DNA from: Stropharia rugosoannulata
Lineage: Eukaryota; Basidiomycota; Agaricomycetes; Agaricales; Strophariaceae
NCBI GenBank assembly: GCA_028532985.1
Contig: JANCIK010000009.1
Location: 2,976,001-3,040,000 of the forward strand
Length of the DNA: 64,000 nucleotides
Reading direction: 5' to 3'
Below the pieces are notes generated by a model. The model was not told the origin of the DNA and ran no database searches. It was given only the letters and a program-made list of their open reading frames with translations. This document shows, in pieces, positions 12,011 to 23,731 of the stretch. Positions within the stretch are counted from its first letter, which is position 1; each line of letters begins with the position of its first letter. A program made the translations under genes and the position numbers.

Positions 12011-15000
12011 ATGCACAGGCATTCCATAGGGTCTGCCTTTGACTTCAGCATCCCTGACGACGAGCTCGAGACCCAGCGCATCATGCTCGAGCGCGGCCTC
12101 CAGAACACCGACATCTCTTTCCGCCTCTCTGTAAACACTGACGACGACCCCGCCCCCCGCCGCCAGCGTCAGCAGCGTACCCCCAGCCACAAAGCTGCCT
12201 ATAAGCGCGACCGCTACGAAGACAGCTCGCTTGAATACCCTCGCCACCTCTCTGAACCTTCTCTCCAAGATTTTCCGTCCTTCACCCACCGCTCTGTCCA
12301 CCGCTATGGCGATGAGGAGCATAGTCACTCGCGAGGCTGGTCCTACCGCACCGCTGACGACGAGGATGGCATTAGTCCCTATGGCGGGGAGACGATGTCG
12401 ACAGCGGCCCACCATGCAAGCGCCGTGACCCTCAGTGCAGGGCTGGGCGGCGGGCGGGCTGCCAGACGAGACATCAGCATCAGTGGTGCCGAGTTTGATC
12501 CTGAGCGTCCACTACACGACATGATTGCAGGCGTCACCAGCAAGCATAGCATGTTTGACCGGACGAGAACCTCTGTATGTCTTACCTCAGCCGTTTCTTC
12601 GCGATGCTCACAGCACAAATAGAACATCGGAGTCACATTCGACCCCCTCGTCGTCGACAGCACCGCCGAACTCGATAAGATTCTTCAAACAGGACACGCG
12701 TCTCCTAAAGCTGTTGTAGGGCCGCCGTCGCCCATCTCATCGGCGTCAACGTCAGATTCTGGGCACCCCCTGTCCCCCATGTCGCGCCCAAAACTCGCCG
12801 ACCACCTGCGCCACGTCTCCTTTTCGCCCAAGCGACCCCGCAAACCTGTTCCCACTACGAATCCTGTAGCCTCACCTCTCAACCGCCCAAGACGGCAACT
12901 CCCGGAGGCGGACCCAAACGAGTCCATGTACGTGAATGCGAACGCGCCAACCCCAAAGGCCACCCGCCAGCCTGAGGTTCGCCTGCAACCAGCTACCCCC
13001 TCACAGACGAGCTCCAAATTTACGCGTATGGCGCGGGGAATAAACAGGGAGATTGAAGGGGCACAGCAGCAACTGCAACAGCAGTCAGCCACCGCTGCTG
13101 CAGCACCCATCCGCCCGGTGTCTGTTCCAGTCGACCACAATCCTTTTCATGACCCTCCTGACCCTCCCAGGCTGTCTGGTCTGAGACGACCCAGTGCCAT
13201 GAAAGATCCAAATGCAAGTGCAAATACAACCAAAGGCAGAGTGCATTTGCCAGATGTCACCGGTCTTACAGCTGCAGTGGAGAGTCCCGCGCGCGCTGGA
13301 ACTCAGTATTATAGATACTCCCCTAATGGGCGACCACGAGAATCAGAAGGTCAGTTTCGGAGGTGTATAGAAAGTATGATGTATGCTTATGATTTAGGTT
13401 CAGCACGTCTCATCCAAACGCTCGCCGCCGTTCAAGGACAGCTTCATGAACTTGAGGAGGAAAATAGTATATCGCGGCGGCGCGTTCGCGAGTTGGAGTT
13501 GGAGCTTGACGAATGTAAACGAGAAGTGGCTCGCGAGCGTACGCGGCTGTTCGAGCGCAAGGAGGCCAGCCTCCAGAGTCAGAGTCGCGGCGCAAAATCA
13601 AACGGCAAAGGCAAGGCAAAAGACACTACAGTTGAAGATGCACAAATGCATAGGCGGTATATGGATGCGGTGGACGAGAAAAAAGGTCGGTTATATGCGC
13701 TTTTTTGGTGTATAATTCTCATTCCTTTTTCATTTATATATAGCTCTCGAAGCACTAATTACGTCGCTACGCACGCACCTGACGCGTCTCACTCAGGAGC
13801 TTGCGTCGCACCAGGAGCTGCTCACCTCACTCCGCCAGTTACGTGAGGCTGATGCACAGGAGTTGCGTGCACACAGTGCAGAGATACTCGAGCTTCGAGA
13901 GCAGGTCCAACGCCTCGCAGGCGAGGTTGAAGTTCTTCGCGGTGTTGTGGAGGAGGGGCTTAACGAGCGCCGTGCGTCACGGGATATGAGCCAAGTTGAG
14001 ATTCCTGAGGAAGAGCGGAGTATGACGCATGACCGCGAAGACGAGGAGGAGGAGGAAGAGGAAGATGCCGACGAGCTAGAACCCTCGGAAGACGAGTACC
14101 AGCAAGAGACTGACGACGAGCCAGAGCCCTTCGACCCCACCTCCCTGGACGCGGACCGTCAGCGCGCAGCGGATCGGACTATGCGCACGGACTTTGCAAC
14201 CCTCGGCGAATCGACGACGACCAACGCCGCTCGCGAACGGTTCGTTGACGATGTAGAACTACAAAACATCAGCGTTGAGCTCCAGGAACGCCGTGCAAAT
14301 GCGTCCTCTGGGTCGATCCGTGCTCCGTCACCGCGGTGCTCTTCCCCTGCCCCACGCGGCATGCGCGCTACTGTGGACGACACACAGGATGTCGACGACC
14401 TGCGTGATCTGCATCCCCGGGAGCGCCAGCAACGGTCCCACGTACACCGGGAGTCCTCCAGCTCGCGCCCGTCTGCGCCCACGCCTATGCACGCCGCGCG
14501 CCGTGCTCCATCGCCGACGGCCTCCGCAAACTGCGAGCTCGACGCGCCGTTCCCCAAGATCCGCGGCTCCCACGCCGAACGCTTGTTCTTCTCGGCGCCC
14601 GAGCATAATGCACAGACATGTGCGGTGTGCTTCCGCGGGCGAGATGGCAATGGCGCTGGCAGGATGTCCCCGGTTGGCTGGTCTTCGCCGCGCCGCACAA
14701 CCCAGCGCCTGCCCGGTGCAGGAGGAGCGCGGGAGCGCGCGGAGGCGCATCAGTCGGACGAGGGCTACGAGGGCTCTGAGGGGGAGCGGCCGGGGAGCGC
14801 GCTGGAGCGGAGCAAGGTTGAGCTACTGCTTGGGGGTGACATGCGGCAATGGCGCACGGCGGCACAGAAGTATGGTGTGCCCCCACAGACAGTGGTGTCG
14901 CGTGTCGTGCGCGAGCTTGAGGATGACTTTACTCATTATAAAAGGTTCGTCGAATATTCTCTGCCTCTTGGGAGGACGAGATGTTGATTGTGTGGATAGC

Positions 15001-15287
15001 ATATATGTCGAACTGGCGGACCAGTACAAAGTCATGGACGCGGCTTCTGATGTGCGCAGGCGGAATACGCTTGCCAAGCATCTTAAGGAAGTGGTGGATG
15101 TGCTAGAACAAAAGGTGAGGTTCATCAACTTTTCTTTGACATGTAGCTCATATAAACTGCTTAGGGTGACCAAATCGCGTCGCTCTACGGCCTGCTGCAG
15201 TTCAGGGATAAATCCGGGGTCCATTCTGAGAAGGGAAATACTGCAGGATCGTCGTCCTGGGGTGGTAACGCAGTCAGAATGCACTGA
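12011..15287 (+). CDS. Cep57/Ppc89-like spindle pole body protein
   Basis: Six exons (12011-12574, 12623-13349, 13398-13685, 13744-14944, 15000-15114, 15165-15287) give 1005 residues. The N-terminal third is disordered and basic/proline-rich. Around residues 430-640 there are long coiled coils (LQTLAAVQGQLHELEEEN, ELREQVQRLAGEVEVLR), then a very acidic stretch and further disordered sequence. The C-terminal segment, YVELADQYKVMDAASDVRRR followed by LKEVVDVLEQK, is the pattern I associate with the Cep57 microtubule-binding region found in fungal spindle-pole proteins of the Ppc89 type. The inferred role is anchoring at the spindle pole body and contacts with microtubules. Identification rests on domain order and the C-terminal block, not on a search, so the family name is less certain than the gene model. 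Confidence 0.75.
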
Positions 15288-15789
15288 ACGTACGCTTTGC
15301 AATCCATGTTCCACCGCTATGCCACTATGATACTTGAGCCTACATATGTCATTATATTCATCCATCACTGCCCGAGTCTGAAGCCACCTCACCGGCCTGT
15401 CCTCCCGCTCTCTTTCTGTCCATTCTATTCCTGTCCGACGGGCTCGTTCGTTCGTTTACGCGCTGGCTAGACTGTTATCTGCCAGACTCGCTCGCTAGAC
15501 CATCGGTGGCGCTGATGTTTTATTTATCCTATTCTACCGCTTTCTTGTTGTTAAATAGCTCTTTTAGTCTTGCATCACTTTTTTTCTATTCCATTTCGTC
15601 CTTAAACATTGCACATTGTTCATGTATAACAGTCATTTTTGAAATTGAATTCATGGCACTCGTTGAAGAACGGAAGGCAGACCCTTGACTATGTAGTATG
15701 CATAATAATAGTCTGGGTACTCGAGTACATTCCTGCGTTGTTGTGCATCTCAAACGTGAGTGATTTCATCAAGATCTGTCATAACCACT
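15288..15789. other. 3' flank, no gene seen
   Basis: Spacer between the Cep57-like gene and the 3' end of the inverted glyoxal oxidase copy. Pyrimidine-rich 3'-UTR-like sequence and AT-rich DNA; nothing else recognised. Confidence 0.5.
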
Positions 15790-18704
15790 CTACAAAAAAG
15801 AGGGCAGAAGGATGCCCTGGTCGGCAACAGGTGGAGGTAGACCATTGCCTACGAGAACATGTGCGCCTTCACTTGTAACATCATCAATCGTGACGAAAAT
15901 GTATGCTGTGGCGTGCAAAATGTTATCAGACTTCAACGCGACGAAGAACCTACTAAGAAAGGCTTACCTGGGCCAGGCGGATATATCCTGTTATTCGGGG
16001 GACTTGTGATGGAGAGCGTCTTGCGATCATGCGATAGAGTCGCGTCCAGGAAGACAAGACGCGAGCTCGAGTGGAACGCGTGAGAAGAGAAACCAAGGTC
16101 CATGAGGGCAACTAAAAATAGTAGGTGTCGATGTTCGTCTGAGTAGATGACATTAAAGCAATGAAGAGTTGGTTCGTACCTTTTATAGAGGTGGCCTTGA
16201 GGCTCTTCGGGACGGAAATGCCTATGGTGCAACAGGCCTAGTCACCACATGTTTGGACAGTGGCCAAATTGGTGGCCAAAAAAAAAAAATTGTAGAAAGT
16301 TGTTAGTTTTGTTAGAAATGCAAAGGCTGGCATTTTGCGCTAAATTGCGACACTGCCAGATGTGTAAGAAGGGAGCAATAATGAGAGATTACATAGATAA
16401 GATTAGATTGCGGCTACAGCCTATAGACTCCGGGGTGCAACAAAGAAATATCTTTGCAACAACTGTGATTACACCTTCTCAACACTGAAAGAAAATCTTC
16501 CAAAAGCACTTGAATCTGTCAACATTGATACTATCCGAAAATGGGAGCACCATATGATCAGGTGGATGGAGGCCTATCGCAGTGGATTAAATGCAAAGGA
16601 TGCATAGTTTGAAGTGCAGAAATTTAGTTCAAAGAAGTACAAGTCTCATAGACGTGTTCCAGAGTCTCTTGCACATCGTTTCGACCAGTAGATAGCTTGT
16701 AGATAGCCTTGAGATAACTATTACATGTCATGTGCGTATGATTAGATAATCATAATCTAGCCGATATTGCTATATTTGGCCAGATAATCTTATCTGGCCA
16801 AATTCGGGTTGGTCAAATTTTATAACTTGCCCAGTTTTTGACCAATCAACAAATGCTCTGGGGGTTTGGTAGGTAATTACAAAAGGATCATTTTGGCCAA
16901 GTAACTAAGGAAAAGGGTAAATTCCCCGCGTGGGATATTTCTTGTTCTAAATATGTGGTGACTAGGCCTGTTGCACCATACGTTGAATTCTTTGTTGAAT
17001 GGGATCTTGGAAGGCACGCCAGATATGATTGGCCGCTCCTCTGACATGTATGGAGGATTGAGATACTCGACGCGGAATTCACTGGTCAGTAAATTGGATT
17101 AGTTAAAGGGCTATGACTGGGAGATGAGAAGAAGCACTGACGTGTGGAACTCTCCAGTACCATTGACGACTTCGCCATTCGGATTGGATCCTGCAATCAG
17201 GATATTTCTGTGGGAAATAGTGTGAGATGTACAGTAAGTAGTAACGTTTATCTATGGTGCCTACCCTTGAGGAGTTAAACTGGCGATGGAGTGGTATACA
17301 CGTGCGATATCCGTCGTTGGCATAATACTATTGCTTATCCTTTTACCAAGGGGTAGGGCCGGGTTATACAGCGATGGTGTGAATCTGCATATCGGGACTT
17401 AGTCGATTGACATGAGGGGAAAACGATACGGCCTACGCTGGGTGGTCGGCGTTGGATTGGAAGCCGACCGGGTCAGACACACTACCAAAAGCCGCATAAC
17501 CGGTCTTTGCGCCATTGGTTATAAGAACTTGGCCGTCCGGGAGAAGAAGGAGCTCGGGCATTATGCGTGCCTCAAGCATCTTCTCCACCTGCCACCCTTT
17601 CTTAATTCCTTCTGAAGTGATCGTAAGTCTACTGCATTGATCAGAAGCAGGGTCTTGGGAAGACAGATTCGCAGGCTGGATGAGGGGACTGGTAGTGGTT
17701 CCACCGCATACGAGAACTTCAGGGGTGTACAGAGGCGGGGAAAGCGGAAGGAGAGTGGCAGAGCCGTCAAATGGGTTGGTTACTCTCACGCCATTGGGAA
17801 TGTCTGGTAGAAGGGTCTCTGTGTTCTTTTCGATGTCGTAGATGATTGTTTGGTTGCTAGCGATCATGAGGACCTTGCCATCGGGAAGGCCAAATACACT
17901 AGGATTCAGGAAAATATACATGTGTTATGCATTTTTAGACAGAGATTGTCTTGGCTTACCGAGGGAATAAATTGGCAGGAAGACTTCGCTCTAGGAATTG
18001 TGATGGCCGCGGGACACCACCATCCTTGGGTGGGAAGAACTCGAAGCTATTGACGGGGTCCGTGTTGTAGAACGGAGTACCTTCATGAATACCTCCCACA
18101 ACCATCTGCACATGCATACTCATATTAGACAAAATACTTTCTGCATGTAAAATATATGTGCTCACCAATGATCCGTCAAAGATGCGTAGGCTGGAAGGGT
18201 ACCATCTCGTCTCTTCCAGGTGAAGTGTTTCTGGATCTTCAAAGAGAGTGCAGTTTAAACCGGAAGGGTCAGCGCATGGCTCAAATATTCTGATTGCCAT
18301 GCGACCATCCCCAGCTTCTGAGATAGCCGGAATGTTGCCTCCAACGCTGACCTAGTTGTTGGGTCTTAGTATTGGGTATTTGAAATCAAAAAATTCCTGA
18401 CCATGGTTCCATTGCTCAAAAATCCCCCAGACGCGCAGAATGTGTCGGAGATTACTTGCAAAGGACTGGCTGTATTTGTTTCAAGGTTCCATAGAGCTCC
18501 CCAGGCTGCATGGTCGTCAATCATAAGAGGATCATTTGAAGCCCTGTCAAAGAAAATGGCCAAGGTAGGAGAGACAATGATGGCCTCTAGAGCGAGCACA
18601 CCAGACGTTCCGTTCTGGACAAAATTCCAGCCAGAAGCTAGGGCTAATGGGACACATGGCAAGAGCGACCACAACAAGTGAGATACCCCGCGATGTGTCG
18701 ACAT
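15790..18704 (-). pseudogene. Glyoxal oxidase copy GLOX2, disrupted by a transposon
   Basis: This inverted paralogue of the gene at 4342 keeps the same exon pattern and a very similar protein from start (MSTHRGVSHLLW, ATG at 18704) to stop (15790-15792). The signal peptide, the Cys (TFCASGG), Tyr (TRWYPSS), Tyr-His (ARVYHS) and C-terminal His (GFSSHAFH) sites are all kept. The coding sequence is otherwise open, but the exon matching GLOX1 exon 7 is split by the 754-bp element at 16225-16978, inserted at a TA between codons that read ...EFNV and GISVPK.... Removing the element and one TA restores the frame exactly, so the break is recent. A TATA-like cataaaagg lies upstream near 18770. It might still be transcribed, but a normal enzyme is unlikely unless the insert is spliced out. 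Confidence 0.88.
16225..16978 (+). mobile_element. 754-bp TIR element with TA target duplication, copy 1
   Basis: The ends are perfect inverted repeats of 26 bp beginning TGGTGCAACAGGCCTAGTCA, and both sides are flanked by TA (16223-16224 and 16979-16980). The uninterrupted glyoxal oxidase sequence shows a single TA at this site, which supports a TA duplication as in the Tc1/mariner superfamily. Inside is a 79-codon frame (16249-16488) and then a segment reading RKWEHHMIRWMEAYRSG and KYKSHRRVPESLAHRFD, resembling the C-terminal end of a fungal transposase-type protein. It is too short and too interrupted to be autonomous, so this is probably an internally deleted derivative. A second copy of exactly the same length lies at 59060-59813 in opposite orientation. 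Confidence 0.9.
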
Positions 18705-19809
18705 ACTTGCGAATGAGGGAATAAAGTAAAGGGATTGTGCTACTGGGTTTGAGAACTTCAAAGACCTTTTATGCGTTTACTGATTGTAAGTGCTATTATA
18801 ATTAGTCTATTAAAGAATACACAGATAGAAGCAGAACCATGTGCAATCTGTGGCGTGCTCTGTATGTCTGAGAGAATTTGCATCCTATCCGGACCCCGGG
18901 ATAGTTGGCTCGCCATGATTGGGGAATAAATCACACAGTATCTTTGCATTATGTTACAAGGTGAATGCACTTTCTCCGGTTCTAACGATACTTACTCAAG
19001 GATGGGATTATCTAATGAATCATTACTTTCATAAAACGGCCATGATCAAGCCCAAGCTTTGCCTAGTTATTATACTAGAGTCAGTACATCACTGATTAAA
19101 CTTTAATTATATAGTTGGTCCTACTCAGTGTTTCGACTACGGCTGAATCGGGGGGATTTTAGTGTAAGGCACGGCCGTGCAATATGAGTTCGCTTTTGGA
19201 GAATTTTGCACATACAAATAATATTCAGGCCGTGTGTGACCATTTTTGACGGTAGTACTATCAGGAATTACTCTGTTTGGCCGTGTGTGACCATTATTAT
19301 ATGTTGTGTACACGCATTGATGTGGATTCCATGTTTTAAAGGTCTCTTCTGGAAATTGTTTAAACCTTCACGGAACTTCAAGCTTCACACGTTACCGAAC
19401 ATAGGAAAGCTCCGGTTAAAATATAACTCGACTTGAATGCACACTAAGTGGTTAATTTCAAATGGTCATTCAGGCTGCGGTGACTAGTAAAGCTCCTAAC
19501 GAGCGAAGATCTAGTAAACTTCTCTCTTGTGGATGACGCCAATAATTACCGTCATGGTCTGCATAAAGCAGGACGGGAAACCTAGTAAAAGACAGGATCA
19601 TCCTTCTTACATTTTTAGTACACGTATCGTCAGTCCTATCTACCAATAAGAACCTTCAAATTTCACGTCTCAAGCAATCTTTGAACGGAATGAATTGTCA
19701 TTTACAGGCATGTGAACTAATCCTACGAATACGTTCCGGTTAAAAGAGGACATATATCAGCATATTTATAACTTGCGCTGTACAAGAATCAGTTATCCGC
19801 TGTGAGTAT
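18705..19809. other. Intergenic: GLOX2 promoter and AT-rich spacer
   Basis: On the minus strand, cataaaagg near 18770 is a plausible TATA box for GLOX2, about 65 bp before its ATG. The remaining kilobase is AT-rich with only short frames. The phrase ccgtgtgtgaccat occurs twice (around 19232 and 19280), a minor local repeat. No gene seen. Confidence 0.5.
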
Positions 19810-20355
19810 CTACACGTTGATTGTAATAGGCTGATCGGTGCCCCCTTCCTGGAGGAAAGGGTTACCATCAGAGCCGTTGACTGCGTATGTGGTGGTTACA
19901 ACAACGCTGTAGTCTGCACCAGCGAAGAAAAATGCGTGTGGGACCTGTATAATTTTATTAATAATACACATAAATCGGGAACTAGACAGTTTCGTACAGT
20001 GACGCTGAAGGAGTCGGACAAAGCACCTGGCGGGATTGCGCGGCGAGCAAGAACGATCGGAAGCTCGAAACCATTGTTGTTGGGAGCAAGGACTTCAATA
20101 GTGTAGTCGAGGAACTGGGCAACTATGTCGAAGTTTAAGGCGCAGGTGAGATCAGTTGAGATGTTCAACGTCTGACAAACAACATTAGCTCTACAAGAAA
20201 GTGATATATTTCTTGGGGTCAATACATACGTCGCCGGCACTGACAGTGGTTGGGGAAACAGTGAGGTCTCCAAAGCGATCCGACTCCGCGCAGGTGCGAG
20301 CACTGGCAAAGGTGGCAGCGGTGATGAGAGAAACAAGAGAGGCTGTGAACTTCAT
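19810..20355 (-). CDS. Small secreted protein, tandem copy A
   Basis: Three exons (20230-20355, 19998-20171, 19810-19944) encode 144 residues. A signal peptide (MKFTASLVSLITAATFASA) is followed by a single-domain protein: DRFGDLTVSPTTVSAGD, then STDLTCALNFDIVAQFLDYT, then GNPFLQEGGTDQPITINV. All three exons end on codon boundaries, and every junction aligns with the paralogue at 21799-22366. The alternating hydrophobic pattern suggests a small beta-sandwich, but I do not recognise the family. It is probably a secreted protein of unknown role. A TATA-like element (ttataccaat region, about 20424 on the plus strand, read on minus as tataaaag) lies about 65 bp upstream. The close neighbour on the same strand indicates a tandem duplication. 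Confidence 0.8.
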
Positions 20356-21798
20356 GATAAAGAGTAAGAGGATACTATTCTCGGTTGAGAATACTACTTC
20401 CTAGTCTTCTGGTCCCCAGCTTTTATACCAATAACGGCGAGGTCATGTTCTATTGTAATACTGTGTACTATTTATAACTCTTCTGCAGTGGAGGAGGAAG
20501 CTCGGGCTAAAAAAGGAATTGTATTAATGGGTAACACAGTGTGTACCAAGGACGTTGATATTGATCGCTATGCCGTGCAAATCCTGTCGATCCCTACCAC
20601 TGACACTCAGGCGGAATGAGCCTTCCGGCGTTTCAAGTTCTATTTATCGGTCATGTCGGTGTCATACCCATTAAAAATCCAAGATCTGGGACTGGAACTT
20701 GCCTGATATCACATAACACAATTTAGAACTCTGGCAGGATACAGATCACGATCAGGTGTCGTACGGGTGATAATGAGAGAAAAAGGCGGATAACAATCTG
20801 ACAAAGTCTTCGTAATTTGAACTACGTTCGGTTCCAGTGTTATCTTGAACAGCTAAACGCTGAGAGAGAGACCTCAGGTCGACCTTCAAAGAAGTATTAC
20901 TCTGACCTGATGTATGGAGTGTACCTACCTTCTTTGCTGCTTGATCAACTCGAGACGTCTAGATTTAGATTTCTGCAGGCTAGCGCTCCTGGCTCAAAAA
21001 TTTCAGTGCAAGTCATTTTAAATGACATACTTCGCACGTAATGGAAGCTGTTGACAGCGTCGTGAAAAGAAGTTTCTTTGTGGTATAAAGCACCCAAAAC
21101 AAACTCTACGGACAGTAATAGATGAGCGGCTCTAATTATTGCCCGTGCATTCTTCTGAATTCACTGCAACTCAAGGCTCTGAGGTCGCTATTCTGACGCG
21201 CCAGCAACGGCTTTCAGTTTAATACAGTGCGACGGTGAGACCGAGCCGTTTGTCACTTCACGGCTCAACTTTATTCACGTTCAGGGTCAATTCACTGCTG
21301 TCGTCAATCGTTTTTGGTCACGAACAACAGGTGGCAAATTACGTTATGTTTATTTGAACAAGGTTTGGACTAGAAATAGATATCGGGCTTGTTGTTTATG
21401 GTAAGCCCGAGGCCGTCTCAAGCAAGTTTCAAGCCTATTTGCAGCCCGTAAACGTTGCATGAATTACATGGCATTGTATATGAAGACACCTTGATCACTA
21501 TAAACAGGTGGGCGCCAACAATTTGATTGATGAACCATAAAGTAAAGTGGGGCTAGTTGTCTGTACAATATGGGTGCACATAGAGTGTGTATTCAAATAT
21601 AAATTCCATTCTCACGTATTATGAGTCTACATGGCCTACAAGTACAGGCTAAGTATCCACTGCCAATTGTGAGTGAATAATAATTGCCGACCCTACAACT
21701 ATCACACCCAAAATTCACTGCAGTCAGGCTTCCAATACGCAACCGATTAAATGTATTTAAAAGACTATCAGGCAATATCTACAATATAGAGACAGTAT
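20356..21798. other. Intergenic spacer between the two secreted-protein genes
   Basis: About 1.4 kb with only short frames. A stretch at roughly 21150-21390 (rich in codons reading like NFIHVQGQFTAVVNRFWS on the plus strand) might be an old gene remnant, but I cannot assign it. No mobile-element ends seen. Confidence 0.4.
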
Positions 21799-22366
21799 TT
21801 AAGCATTGACTGTGATGGGGATTTGAACACCACCCTCCACAGTAACAGGGCTTCCATCTGTGCCATTAATGTTGTAAACGTTAGTAAGAATAACATTGTA
21901 GGGAGCTCCGGCAGTGAAGAACGCGTGGGGAACCTTTAAAAGAATTTATCAACTAGTTGTCGTGCTGACTCTGAGGATAATACATACCGTGACAGTAACA
22001 GAGTCAGAGAGCGCTCCCGCGGGGATGGTGCGACGCGCGAGAACGATTGGCTGCTCAAACCCGTTGTTGCTCGCCGCTGGAACTTCCAGAGTGTAGTCGA
22101 TGAACTGGGCGACTATGTCAAAGTTTTGGACAGCACAGGTGAGGTCAACGGAGAGTGTGAGCGCCTAAATTATAACATCATTTATAAGTACAGTCCTTTC
22201 AAAGACTGTGGACAGAACAACTTACATCTCCTGCACTGACAGTTGTCGGAGAGACTGTAAGAACGCCGAAGCGTGTAGCCTGGGGGCATGACTGGCGCGT
22301 CTCGATTGTTGAGGCAGATACAAGGCCAGAAATAGCGAGAATAGCAGAAGACAAAGCGAACTTCAT
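21799..22366 (-). CDS. Small secreted protein, tandem copy B
   Basis: Three exons (22226-22366, 21988-22164, 21799-21933) give 150 residues. The signal peptide MKFALSSAILAISGLVSA is followed by RFGVLTVSPTTVSAGD, LTCAVQNFDIVAQFIDYT and SPVTVEGGVQIPITVNA. These align along their whole length with copy A, and exon 3 has the identical length of 135 nt. A possible propeptide with a basic site (ETRQS) lies after the signal sequence, absent from copy A. A TATA-like tataaata on the minus strand lies near 22450. Family unknown; inferred to be extracellular. The two copies differ at enough positions that the duplication is not recent. Confidence 0.82.
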
Positions 22367-22459
22367 TGTAGGATGTGTATATATAAAAAGGTCTCCTTGA
22401 CTGAAATTGCTGAAGTTGAGGGATAGCTGTTTGCCTTCACGGACTCAACTATTTATACT

Positions 22460-23660
22460 GGCCACACACAGTTTATTCTTGTCAATGTTTATAGTACCGA
22501 CGGTTGAGCTGTATAATCCTTATCATAAAGAGTCCGGAATTATGTACATGTTTGGAGTAATAAATTTTGATTTCTATGCTCGGGTTTCACGTTGGTCAGT
22601 AAACCAGAAGACACATACAACTTGCTACCACAATGTAGTCACTTGTACTACTCAGATGACTGTCAGATGCTTGTCCAGTGAAGAAGCAGAGATGAGGGCA
22701 TTAGCTGCATTCCTGTATATTATGTCATTTACATAAACAAGTTAGTTTGGTTCGAAAACACTGCTTAGTGGCTGTTCTTTTCTGAGTAAGCCCGAGTCTG
22801 CATCCTGCATATTGTATGGCAATTACTATGTCAGACTTACCGTCTCATGGTTGCAACTCCAATACATATTGTACAAATACACTTAGGCAGTAGTAGACAA
22901 CTTCGTTTGAAGAATATTTGCAATGGAAAGTTCCGATGTTATGCATCTCCGAAGTTCAAGGCCGGGCGGGGCGGTCACACTCTTATGAGGCCACTATCAC
23001 TAGTTTCCGGATTATCTATAACACAGCTTTGTCGAACGTCTTCGAAATGTACCGAACCTCACGACATCTGCTTAGCTATTTAACAAGTAACATAACCATG
23101 TTAATCATGGTCAGAAGCTAGACTTAGAGCTACTCAGGTAATAGTACCGGTGCAACTGGCCACCGACTATACTTCCTTACGTTCATATAGCATAATCGAC
23201 CTCGCGAACCCAGATTCAAGCTTATTAGATGAAAGTGACTTGTCCACGAATATTTGTAAAGTTGATAGCTGACGCTAGTAGAAAATCAACGTAATAGATA
23301 TTTTTAGTGCTATTATGTAAAACAAGTATCATGTACATAGACGACATTAGTAACTACCTGAGGCATTCAGAACTTGTAGAAAGACAACAGTTCCACGGTC
23401 TACATGTGAATGTATTGGTTTGATTGTAGTGTAACAGCACTGTGATCATAAGACATCAGAAATGCAGAGCCTACTGAGGTGTTGAATTACGACTGCCAGA
23501 ACCGAAAATTCTGGCTTATATCTTGCACTGTACAATGCAAGTTATTGACTCGCAGACTTGTCGCAGACGTCCGAACACTCGACGGATGCGCTATCTCTGG
23601 GCGGGACCACGCGAATCAATCGGGCTGGTAATAATCTAATATACTGGCTTAGGACTTGGC
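22460..23660. other. Intergenic, no gene seen
   Basis: AT-rich spacer with short frames only (for example near 22850-23120); none has a start context, motif or splice pattern that I can support. The downstream end carries the TATA-like tttataaac (about 23670) of the next gene. Confidence 0.45.
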
Positions 23661-23731
23661 GCAGCAAGAGTTTATAAACTGTGAATATTCATTCAACATT
23701 CAGATCCAGAAACAATCAGTGTACATCACAA

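Noticed and set aside
16225..16978. Assignment of the 754-bp element to a named family from its internal frame
   Set aside because: Only a short C-terminal-like transposase remnant is visible; the TA duplication suggests Tc1/mariner-type, but the end sequence does not let me name the family.
15790..18704. GLOX2 as a functional gene with the TA element spliced out as an intron
   Set aside because: The element starts TGGTG and ends CACCA with no GT-AG at its borders, and it contains stop codons in frame; splicing would need cryptic sites that I cannot show.
21150..21390. Possible enzyme remnant between the two small secreted protein genes
   Set aside because: Only a short stretch reads sensibly and stops occur on either side; no family could be named.
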